Positions 37,240-47,409 of a stretch of DNA of 59,373 bases are shown here, piece after piece. The first letter of the stretch is position 1, and each line of letters opens with the position of its first letter. A program made the position numbers and the translations under genes. A model generated the notes under the pieces. It ran no database searches and was not told the DNA's origin. It saw only the letters and a list, made by a program, of their open reading frames with translations. Source of the stretch: Silene noctiflora (Eukaryota > Streptophyta > Magnoliopsida > Caryophyllales > Caryophyllaceae); assembly GCA_009801015.1 (NCBI GenBank), contig VHZZ01000005.1, forward strand, positions 52,744-112,116, read 5' to 3'.

Positions 37240-37740
37240 TCCCCTATAGACTAAAAGATTAATAAGTCTAGAAAAATCCCGCTCATTTTTCCCGCTCAAC
37301 TGCTTACTTGCGCAAAAATATCTTCTTCTATTTTCAGCAACAATATATTGTAAAAGTCTTGCTAAAAAATCTCACTTAGTTATTCTTACAAAATCTTCAT
37401 AACTAATCTGATTCCATTTATTAAAAAAATTTGTTATCTTAAAAATCAAAAAATATAGAGATGTAAATTTTTTAAATCAATTTTTAAATATTTTTTTTCA
37501 AATCAACTTCCTAAAAAATATCAGACATCTAAAATATCTTTTATTTAACTCCTGTGTAGGCCAAATTTCACAAAAAAATGAATTATCAACAACTATAGGT
37601 GATTTAGAATTTGTTTTAATACAAAACTTTATAATAGTAAATTTACTAAATCTAAAAATGTTTAATGTCAATATTTTAATTACAACTTTTCTAACATACT
37701 CTTTTACAAATACCGTACTGTCGTACGGGCTCTATACTAG
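37240..37740 (+). mobile_element. Non-autonomous Helitron
   Basis: Starts TCCCCTATAGACTAAAAGATT and ends with the hairpin ACCGTACTGTCGTACGGG followed by CTCTATACTAG next to a T. It shares its first ~25 and last ~12 bases with the Helitron at 28724-29056, but the middle is different. No coding content. Confidence 0.65.
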
Positions 37741-37743
37741 TTT

Positions 37744-37785
37744 AGGGCGCCACCGGGTGGCGCTGAATTTCGGCGCCACCATAAT
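37744..37785. repeat. GGCGCCACC inverted-repeat knot
   Basis: GGCGCCACC-GGGTGGCGC folds back on itself, then GGCGCCACC appears again 20 bases on. It begins three bases after the Helitron end and is the only GC-rich patch in several kb. Nature unknown; it could be one terminus of another transposon. Confidence 0.4.
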
Positions 37786-38228
37786 TTATAAAAAAATAAA
37801 AATAAAAAATAAAATGTCAATATTCGTTTTTGCGCCAAATATTTAAGGGTAGTCATGTAATTTACATTTATTCAATTAAAATCAAATTCTTAACTAAATC
37901 ATTTTTCTAAATAATATTTTACACCAAATTTTTTTTATTTCGTCGTAATTACGTTTCTTCATCACTGGAATATGTTATTCATTAACCTCGTTTTACATCT
38001 ACCGAATTCTTCATCTCCAAGCCAACAAAAGCGAAAAAAAATTAATATAACCTGAAAAAAGTCGATCGGGTAGGATCAATTGTCGACATTCTTGACAGCT
38101 TACCCACACAGCCACAACCTCTAATGAATTTAAGTCTGCTTTTATACGAGTATGTAATCATTTGTGCGCTTCAATGAACTTGATAAAATTCATGGTTGAC
38201 ATGGAAAATTCAGATTGTCTTCTTGACT

Positions 38229-39033
38229 NNNNNNNNNNNNNNNNNNNNNNNNNNNNNNNNNNNNNNNNNNNNNNNNNNNNNNNNNNNNNNNNNNNNNNNN
38301 NNNNNNNNNNNNNNNNNNNNNNNNNNNNNNNNNNNNNNNNNNNNNNNNNNNNNNNNNNNNNNNNNNNNNNNNNNNNNNNNNNNNNNNNNNNNNNNNNNNN
38401 NNNNNNNNNNNNNNNNNNNNNNNNNNNNNNNNNNNNNNNNNNNNNNNNNNNNNNNNNNNNNNNNNNNNNNNNNNNNNNNNNNNNNNNNNNNNNNNNNNNN
38501 NNNNNNNNNNNNNNNNNNNNNNNNNNNNNNNNNNNNNNNNNNNNNNNNNNNNNNNNNNNNNNNNNNNNNNNNNNNNNNNNNNNNNNNNNNNNNNNNNNNN
38601 NNNNNNNNNNNNNNNNNNNNNNNNNNNNNNNNNNNNNNNNNNNNNNNNNNNNNNNNNNNNNNNNNNNNNNNNNNNNNNNNNNNNNNNNNNNNNNNNNNNN
38701 NNNNNNNNNNNNNNNNNNNNNNNNNNNNNNNNNNNNNNNNNNNNNNNNNNNNNNNNNNNNNNNNNNNNNNNNNNNNNNNNNNNNNNNNNNNNNNNNNNNN
38801 NNNNNNNNNNNNNNNNNNNNNNNNNNNNNNNNNNNNNNNNNNNNNNNNNNNNNNNNNNNNNNNNNNNNNNNNNNNNNNNNNNNNNNNNNNNNNNNNNNNN
38901 NNNNNNNNNNNNNNNNNNNNNNNNNNNNNNNNNNNNNNNNNNNNNNNNNNNNNNNNNNNNNNNNNNNNNNNNNNNNNNNNNNNNNNNNNNNNNNNNNNNN
39001 NNNNNNNNNNNNNNNNNNNNNNNNNNNNNNNNN
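38229..39033. other. Assembly gap (805 N)
   Basis: An unbroken run of N. The flanks are AT-rich, non-coding repeat sequence, with a 31-A run just to the right (about 39069-39091). Reading frames drawn through the gap are artefacts. Confidence 0.98.
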
Positions 39034-39395
39034 TTATATATTACTATACAATTATATTCCAGCAATATAAAAAAAAAAAAAAAAAAAAAAAATTACTATT
39101 GTTGCAAAATTAAAGTGCTTAACAACTTACTGCTGTCGGCTTGCATTAACTTACATACAAAAACATTCTTTTAGTGCTCAAAGACGTACATTTAGTCATT
39201 TACTATGGTTGCAAAAGTTTGACTTATAATTTACGCTTCATTTTAAGTCATCTTCTTAGTAATGATCAATTGATTATGATGAGTTTAGGCCGGCCGGTGG
39301 GTTATCATTGAATAATTATCCAATGATAAATTAAAGCTTTTGACACACGGAAAGGTGAAAACCATTAATGTAATAGATTAGTGTCGACTCTATAG

Positions 39396-39997
39396 AAGAG
39401 CTGGCAATTGGGGCCGTGGGCTGGCAGGCGGCACGGCACGGCACGCCACGGCACGACGAGTTCTTCGAGGCGACACGGAGCTGGCACGATCGTACTTGAG
39501 GCAGGCTTCGATGCGATTTTCCTCAAATCTTCGTGCTCAGGCACGGCACGGCACGACCCGGCCCAGGCACGAGTGCGTCTGGCACGAACCTGGCACGACG
39601 GGCCTGGCACGGCACGACCCGGGAATTGGCACAAACGTACTAAAAATATAGCAATTGTAAAACAAAACGTACTAAAAATATAGCAATTATAAAACAATTA
39701 TATAGCAATTTATCGTTTATTAAATAAAAAGTACTGAAAATATAGCAATTATAATACAGTTTTTTTTTTAAAAATAGAAAAATAAAATAAACATAAGGCA
39801 CATGGTCGGCCCACATGTCAGGCACGACCCGGGCACAAAACTGGGCGTGCTAAGAGCGGGTCGCGGCGGAGGTTGGGTTGAGTGGGCCAGGCACGGCACG
39901 GCCAACCCAATATCCGTGTCTGGGCCAGGCCAATTTTGGAGGAAAGCACGATCAGCTGGCACGCGGGCCGGCCCAGCATGGCTCATTACCAACTCTA
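39396..39997. mobile_element. GC-rich hAT MITE with GGCACGGCACG repeats, copy 1
   Basis: Left terminus AAGAGCTGGCAATTGGGGCC, right terminus (reverse complement) TAGAGTTGGTAATGAGCC. Flanks CTCTATAG (39388-39395) and CTGTATAG (39998-40005) match at seven of eight bases. Both outer thirds are filled with GGCACGGCACG, while the middle third is AT-rich with repeats of ACTAAAAATATAGCAATTATAAAAC. The open frames inside are a by-product of GC content. Confidence 0.78.
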
Positions 39998-40005
39998 CTG
40001 TATAG

Positions 40006-41513
40006 TAGTCAGTGACGAATCTTAGAGTGAATAATAAAGGAGGTCAAGGTTTAAAATATTGACTTCGTGGATTAATACAAGTCTCAGTCGTTGAGTCAAG
40101 GAAGGCTTCGAACTAATAATTTTACACTGTAATATAAAAACTCAACGGATAATCAAACCTCCTCCCGACATAACTAAAATCCTTGACTATTAGCATGAAA
40201 AAAGAATAGATCTCTCTAATCTAGACATTTAGCTAGCTAGTTGTGTACTTGTGTTGTAAACTTGAAGAATCTTATTAGCTAGGGTTAATCTTTTCAAAGG
40301 CACATGCATGGCAAAGTAAATATTCATATTTCTCGAAACGAGATCTGTCGGTATGTGGCATGTCTCAACTCTATACTCTCTATTGTGTCAGTAGACTAGC
40401 TTGGATTCGATAGTTTTTTTTTAAGGGTTGGACATTATCCGAAATTCTTAAATAAGATCGTTGTATAATTAATATTTCGTATTCTAATACGAAATATTAA
40501 TATTCCGTATAAATTTTTATTTGTGACGGATTAACGTGAGACAAAGAGACAAGTGGGAGAGAGTTATGAGACGTTAGAAGCTTGTGACCGTCACAAGTAA
40601 GACGGACTAAATACAAGATTGATCACTGTGGTCGGTAAGATTTTAGATTTGTGTCTTTCGCACGATAGACTTTATGAAATTAACTATATTAAACCTAGCT
40701 TTAGGACAAACAACTTTAATTTACCAAAGTTAAGCCCAAACTTTATAGACCTTGTGATTACACAATTAAAAAGTTATAGAATCTTGTTTAAAACGGTTAT
40801 ATCTATCTTAAACAATAAAATAGATGAATAGATAGATGAGATAAAAAATAAAATGCTTCGAGAATGACGAACTCTTGTCTCATCTATCTATATAGGTTAG
40901 TAATTAACTCAGTTTACCCTTAAAATAGATATAATCATCTTAGTCCGACACGACTCGACTAGCTCACGCGAACTGATATGTGCATGATGGATTTGTATCA
41001 CCAGACAGAATGAAGACGACCGTGCTATTATTAGAATAACATGCAAGACGATAAATATAGTAATTCAAAGAGTTATAAATTACGTAGCAACAAAAAAAAG
41101 CAGTTGGTAGTTCAATTCATTTGCAGTTGCGTTGTTACTATCCTTATGAATTTACTAATTATATTCATCTTTCAACTTTTCTATTTGCTCTACATTGCTT
41201 CTTATTCTACAACTTTCTAATAATACATAAATACTCAAGCTGAAGACGAATAATGCTGCTCCATTTCTTCTCCACTTGCCCTGTCACTTGCCTTATTATA
41301 AGAGGGACACTATTCGTCTTCAGTTTATGACGGATACTATCCGTCACAAGCAAGACGTTTTGCTAGTAATAAAGCCCTAGACAGTCTTACACTCCCATGC
41401 CTTGCCTTTATGCTAAACGTGTTGCAGTCACTAATTGATACCCAAAAGACAAATCTTAAGCTACTATTCCGTACTATTTACCCAGATATTCTCCAGTCCA
41501 GCAGATAAGATTC
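40006..41513. other. Intergenic repeat-rich spacer
   Basis: Scraps of the GACGGATA MITE family occur at about 40505-40610 and 41295-41370 (GTGACGG, CCGTCACAAG). A tRNA-like word GAAGGCTTCGAACTAATAAT lies at about 40103-40122 on the plus strand. No gene is recognised. Confidence 0.4.
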
Positions 41514-41690
41514 TAGACGGTCATTATCCGTCTTAAGCTTAAGACGGATAGTAGCTCTGTCACACAAATGCAAGTGGGTATATCAATTTTCCACCCACTT
41601 ACCTCTCACTTGCAATTTGTGAGAGGCCACTATCCGTCTTAAGTTTAAGACGGACAGTGGCCGTCTTAAATAAAAGAATTTGTGTAAGAT
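41514..41690. mobile_element. MITE cluster with CTATCCGTCTTAAG palindromes
   Basis: Two near-perfect hairpins, ATTATCCGTCTTAAGCTTAAGACGGATAGT (about 41525-41555) and CTATCCGTCTTAAGTTTAAGACGGACAG (about 41630-41657), face each other across a ~75-bp spacer. The combination looks like a MITE whose own ends are palindromic. Boundaries are approximate. Confidence 0.5.
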
Positions 41691-41696
41691 TATATA

Positions 41697-41905
41697 GTCT
41701 CTCCGTCTCGGTCATCTGTTGTTCTATTCTATTTTTAATTGTCTCAGTCAATTATTGTCTTTTCTATTTAGAAATGCATTTGATGAATAATTTCATTATT
41801 CACACTCAATTTGGTCCACTTGTCATATAATAATTAGCCCCCTCATCTTTCTTTGGTTCTTATAATAAAATCAAAGGATAATAATTGACCGGGATTGAGA
41901 GAGAA
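41697..41905. mobile_element. Stowaway MITE, degenerate copy
   Basis: CTCTCCGTCTCGGTCATCTGTTG at the left and a right end with GACCGGGATTGAGAGAGA in reverse resemble the intact copies at 42497 and 48111, and the interior (ATTTCATTATTCACACTC, TGGTCCACTTGTC) is alignable with them. Boundaries are approximate. Confidence 0.55.
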
Positions 41906-42496
41906 TATGCAAAACCATTTTTTTATACGGAGTAACAAGCTGGACATTAGCCGTGTTGCAAGCATATATTCCTCCAAGAAAATTGTTGCATCTGTAGCAA
42001 ATCCTATGTTGTGCAACAAAGTAATGAAATCACGTATTCTTATTTACGACGGACATGTTCGTCTTTAAAAAAAAACGGGTCTAAAAAATAAATGAAACCT
42101 TTGTCATATTATTTATCTATTTGGGGTAGTATTTGAATGTTTTATACTTTGACGGAATGATCAATGTTTCCAAATACAAAAAAAGAAAAAAAAAATAGAA
42201 AGTTTAATTTTGCAGTTATTCTAACTCGTGACAAAAATGTACTTGTGATATCTCACAACCACTTTTCTTCTTTATTATTTCTTGAACTGGTTGTACAATG
42301 TCACAAGTTTGTGAGTCACAACGCATCACAAATGAGAATTTACATTAATCCGGATTGATTATTTCGGATTTTGCTCTCTATTCTCTACTACTATATGCAC
42401 ATACATTCATACAACTTTATTAGTTAAACTAACCGACATCTACCTACTATTATATCGAATAAACCACCTTAAAATAGCCCTAGTTTTTAATTTATA

Positions 42497-42703
42497 CTCC
42501 CTCCGTCCCAGTTATTTGTTGTCTTTTCCATATTTGAGTGTCTCAGTCAATTGTTGTCCTTTCTATTTTAGTATTTCATTTGATGAGTAATTTGATCTTT
42601 TACATTCACTTTAGTCCACTTGTCATCTTATAATTGACTCTCTCCTCTTTCCTTGATCTTTGTGCCAAAATCAAAGGACAACAAATGACCGAAACGGAGG
42701 GAG
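42497..42703. mobile_element. Stowaway MITE
   Basis: Starts CTCCCTCCGTCCCAGTTATT and ends, reverse complement, CTCCCTCCGTTTCGGTCATT, with TA on both sides (42495-42496, 42704-42705). At 207 bp with TA target and CTCCCTCCGT termini it is a textbook Tc1/mariner-type Stowaway. Confidence 0.88.
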
Positions 42704-42705
42704 TA

Positions 42706-43998
42706 ATTGTTAATATGATGTTCACCTAATAAAAATGAAGAGTAGTTGTCTAGATTGTGACATGAAACTCTAAACTTATGATTTATGAAAACGTAGGTGA
42801 CATGTCGAGAATCTCTTATAGGTACAAAGTAGACCCCATTGTGGGACTTATGAACGTATGATGTCCGAATCTCACCTCAATTTTGTCAACATTCGTGCAC
42901 CCTCGCATACTTGTATTATGCAACATGCTATATATATCCGCAAATTCTCATTTGTGACGGACATATCTTTACAACAGGTTAAATATTATCCATGTGGAGA
43001 TAGATAAGAGAAAAATAAAATACCTAAAGAATAACAATTTGTTTTGTCTTATCTATCCACATAAATACTACTTAACCCGTCACATTATATCACCGATCTT
43101 CCTAACTCCTAAGTTGATGAGATATGTAACGTGCCACCACATTATATGAAATATGTTGTGCACGTATCTTGATTTTGAAATTTGGATATGTATGTAGGAT
43201 CCGAGTTTGAATATTTCAATTTAACTTGTCGACATTTCCTGTGGATAATGTAGGTCGTACAATTATAATTATACTAACTACAAAGTATTTTATTTCATAA
43301 GAGGAATACGGGTATATATTTATGAATCGTCTCTAACTACACACAACGCTAAATAAAGATTAAATATACTTATAACTAGAACTGAATAAGAGAAAACATG
43401 TTCACTAATCACTACGAGTGAGTTACTTCATATATTGGTATATAAAACGGTGGATAAAGGAACATTATTTACAAAAATTCTGATGTGACTCATAAATAAA
43501 AATTCGAACCTACGGAGTACCATAATAGACATGATTTTGTATTAATCTAGTGATTAAGATAGAGATTTTATAGACAAAAGATTTCACGTTCGAATCCCAT
43601 CATGATCCGATGGAATACACACATTGATCCGATGAGCCAACATTAAAGGATACTTGATCCAATGAGGCAAACCGGTTCGGGCCATGGGGTCGGATGTAAG
43701 CTCAATGAGTTCTTAAAGCCCAATGAGCATCCTCACGTTCAAAAGCCCAGTGCTCAATTTCCCAACCCATTAGCCTTCACTCCTCTCAGTCCAATTCAAT
43801 ATTTTTATTTGATTTTTTTTTTATCTAACGAAACGCGCATTTAGTCGCATTATTAATCAAAATTTTAATTTTTGATACTTGTTTACATATCCACGTCGAA
43901 AATTTAATATTTTGACCTTAAAAAATCAATTGTGAAAATTAAATTGGGTCGAGCGGGGATTATGAAATAGAATTTTATTGAAGTATATAATTAAGAAA
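42706..43998. other. Intergenic spacer with a tRNA-like patch
   Basis: Near 43550-43605 the words TCTAGTGATTAAGA and CGTTCGAATCCC resemble Pol III A and B boxes about 45 bp apart, suggesting a SINE without visible A tail. A MITE-like pair AGATAGATAAGA/TCTTATCTATC occurs at about 42995-43065. No protein-coding gene is seen. Confidence 0.35.
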
Positions 43999-44026
43999 CT
44001 AGTTTTGTAACCCGTGAATTTCACCG
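43999..44026 (-). mobile_element. Helitron-like 3' terminus (minus strand)
   Basis: On the minus strand a hairpin CCGGTGAAATTCACGGG is followed by TTACAAAACTAGT. CTAG at the end and the hairpin spacing fit a Helitron end. The matching 5' TC end to the right could not be located. Confidence 0.45.
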
Positions 44027-45070
44027 GATGTTTGTTTGGAGTATGCTATTTTTAGTAATTGAAATTTTATAAAATATCAAAACATATAGTTAGATCACCT
44101 CATGAATTTCATGATAGATTGTGTACTAAAATTACGGGCATTTACATGTTAACGTAAAGATCAAAGTCGATAAATTAAATAAGCCACTTAGGTGAAAATT
44201 GCTATTTTTTCAAAGTAAAATGATGAAAAAACCAACAAATACCAAAATAAAACATACAATTGAAAAAAAAAAAGTATTAGTCATTCACATTGACGTCGTC
44301 AATCTTGTAGTTAGTCTCTAATATATAGTTGTTTAAGCAATCCTAGTATTTTACTTCTCCATATAATCTTCTTTTTTCCAACGAAGTGTTCCTATAATAA
44401 AAAAAGTAACTCAATAATTAGCCTGAATTAACCAACAAAATAGTGTTATTAACTTAAGTTTCTTCTTAAATAGTGAAAGAAAGAGGGGATGGGGATGAAG
44501 TCGTAGAGATGTAAGTATATTAACCTTTGAATAGCCCAATACCATAGATCTTGATATCCCTTAAATGAGAACAAAACAAACATAAACGATGAAGTTGAAA
44601 ATGTGATGAACACTTCATAACCCAATGGAACTTACATATAAAAATAAGTAAATTAATTAATAATTTAAAAACCTTGATACACTTAGCTTGATGTGAATAG
44701 AATGATAGGAAAGTAGTGACACTTTTAGTTCTAATGACGTTAGGAATAAGAAAAATTTTGGCTTACAATTTTGGCTTCCATAAAAAATATATAAACAATT
44801 GAGGGTGTGTTTTATGACTTTTGAGCATCATTTTTTTCATTTTTATCAAATTTAATATAGCTATAAATATGAATCAAGGTTCATGACTTTTGAGCATCAT
44901 TTTTTCATCACTGTGAAATTTAATATAAATATAAATAAGGAATAAAGAGAAATAGAATGTAGAAGGTTTGCTTGATTAGGCTTATTAGTTATTACAACTA
45001 TTGATTTTTTTTTTTACAAAATGCATTTAATATTTCAGAATTTTTTTTCTTTTTTCCTTTTTAAATAAGA

Positions 45071-46795
45071 AAAGTTTTGTCACCCGTGCAATGCACTGGA
45101 TAGTTATATGTTTTCGCTGGATTTTGTCGTTTATTTTTATCCATAAAATTGAATGTCAATGTTTGAATATAAATGTATAACAAATTCTTGCACCAATTAC
45201 AATATATAGTACAAGACAATTACATATTTTTTAAAAAATATAAATAGTTTGGATTACNAAGACAAATATTTTTTTGTGTCAATTAGGAAAACAAATATAT
45301 ATATAAACAAAATAGTTATCGAAAATTTGCATCGGAAACTTTTCAACCCATATATGTGCTCTTTTATTTGAGTCTATTTTTTTAATAAAACAATACATCC
45401 ACAACTTATCAGTTTCTACCTTACGTTTTTTTTTTACCTCTAATTTTACCTTAGTGTCGTGCCTTTTGTATTTCTTCCCTCTTCACATCACCCTTGTGAT
45501 GATTTGTGATGATTTGCTTTAAGTGCATTCACTTACATTTCATGATACTTTAAAATTTATATAAAAAAAACGGAAAATTCACATGGTACCCTAAACTTTG
45601 TCATTTTTCACGTGGTATCCAACTTTTTAAGTTTGTGTACATGATACCTTTAAACTTTGATTTTCAAGTAGGACGTGCCTTTTTTATCGTTCTTAAAACT
45701 TTTAATTGAGCATAAATCGTAAACTAGAAATCAGAATTGACCAATTTTTTTTCAAAATTAATTATCTTTTCGAGATCTATAATTTTATAAAATGAAAAAC
45801 GGTCATTCGAAAATTTAAGATCAAAATTATGGTTGATTTAAGATTCTCGGAAAAAAAAAACATAGAAAATGTCAATCGACAATTTTTTTTTATCTCAAAT
45901 CGTAGATTATGACAAGATAATCATTTTAGAACAAAAAAGTTGTCGATTCCAAATTTCCATGTGGGAGTTACGCTCAATTAAAATTTTTTATAGCGACAAA
46001 AAGGGCATATTATGCATGGAAATGAAATGTGAAGGGTACAATGTACACAAACTTAAAATATTAGGTACCATGTGAAAAGTGGCAATGTTCAGGGGTACCA
46101 CGTGAATTTTACGTATAAAAAATATAGGAAAAATGTTAATGAAAACTATAGGTGTTAAATAATATAAAGAGTTTTAATCAATTTATTAACACATATATTA
46201 TATTACAAAAATTAATTAAATAATAAAAAAAATTAATTAATTTGATGAGTGTTAAAGTATTATGAAGAGTTTTAATCAATTTATTACCTTATTTAATTAA
46301 AAAAAATGAATTAAATAGGAAAAAATGTTAATAAAAATGGTGGGTGTTAAGTAATATGAATTTTTTTAATTCATTTACTAACATGTTTATTACAAAAACA
46401 TCAATTAAAATGTCAATTTTAATTATGAATTATGAAATTTATTAACATTTTTTATTACAAAAATTTCAATTAAAATGTCAATATTAATTATAAATTATGA
46501 AATTTTGATGTAAATTTGTAAGGGTTACATAAATTTTGAAAAACAATATATTTAATATATAAAATTAATTTAAGAATAATGATAATATCCTTTAATATTA
46601 TAAATAATTGAATTAAATTAATTTATAAATAAATAAATTAAATTAATGTCATGTCATAATAAATTAATAATTCATGTCACATTAATTTGCCATGTCACAT
46701 TAAAAATATGTCATGTCACATTTAAAAATGTCACGTCACATTAAAATTCGTTATGTCACATTATTTTAGATACCCTTTTAATTATATTTTATAGA
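45071..46795 (-). mobile_element. Helitron-like element (minus strand)
   Basis: On the minus strand the candidate 5' end reads TCTATAAAATATAATTAAAAG (46795 downward). The far end has the hairpin CCAGTGCATTGCACGGG then TGACAAAACTT, a form of the end at 43999 with CTAG lost. Inside is a run of about seven CATGTCACATT units (46660-46760). The element also contains the inverted-repeat element at 45574-46110. The two ends were paired by eye. Confidence 0.4.
45574..46110. mobile_element. Element with ~45-bp terminal inverted repeats (GGTACCACGTGAATT family)
   Basis: The left end AAAATTCACATGGTACCCTA and the reverse complement of the right end AAAATTCACGTGGTACCCCT continue similar for about 45 bases, each with two GTGGTACC units. 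It has a 440-bp non-coding interior. The long termini suggest a Mutator-type MITE, but no target duplication was resolved. The first 122 bases of the window belong to the same family. Confidence 0.6.
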
Positions 46796-47409
46796 CTAGG
46801 GTGCCACACAATATTTGTATTGCCCTCTTACAATAAGAGGGCAACAAATATCGATTGAAAGCTCCAAACCCGATTTGAGATAGAACATGGAGTAAGCAAT
46901 AGAACCTCTTGATACCAAATTGTAGGTCGATAAAACAAGCCAGACGAAAAACAAAGCCACATCCCCTTGAGAGGGCGGACCTAAGTCGACAAGGTTTTCA
47001 TTGGTAGTTTCTGAACCCTAACACTAATAACAAAATGAATCGAGAGAGCTACAATATATTTCCGTGTCCTTTCCCCGACTCTTCCTTTCCTTTCTTTTCC
47101 CTTCGAACAAGGGTAACCATTAGTTTGTGGGAAGCTTGCTTACCTTTGCTTTCATCTTGTGATCGACTCGATTATACGGAGTACTACACAAAAATCAAAA
47201 TCCAATTGTACAATTAACTTCAAAAGATTGCCAGTTTCTTCATCCTGCATATATCTTCTATACATTCATCATATTGTTACTCGGATTCGCAAAAACATTA
47301 ATTAATTAACTCACATATGAGTCGAGTTGTAAATTAAACATCTCTTATTATGTATTTTGTGCTGTATATATAAATTACTTCATCATACAAAAATAATACT
47401 GTAAACATT
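46796..47409. other. Spacer with hairpin and possible LTR/PBS remnant
   Basis: A hairpin TTGCCCTCTTACAATAAGAGGGCAA is at about 46828-46852. On the minus strand ACAATTTGGTATCAAGAGG (about 46905-46923) resembles the junction between an LTR end and an initiator-Met-type primer-binding site (TGGTATCAGAGC), so a retrotransposon fragment is possible. The final ~200 bp may be the 3' UTR of the small heat-shock gene. Confidence 0.3.

Noticed and set aside
38162..39113. Three ~300-codon open frames
   Set aside because: They run through the N gap and consist almost wholly of unknown residues.
39408..40005. Open frames on both strands rich in R, G, A and H
   Set aside because: They arise from GGCACGG repeats in a hAT MITE; no recognisable domain. 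The same applies to 49806-50599.
43541..43610. A complete tRNA gene
   Set aside because: A and B box-like words exist but no cloverleaf with paired acceptor arms could be drawn.
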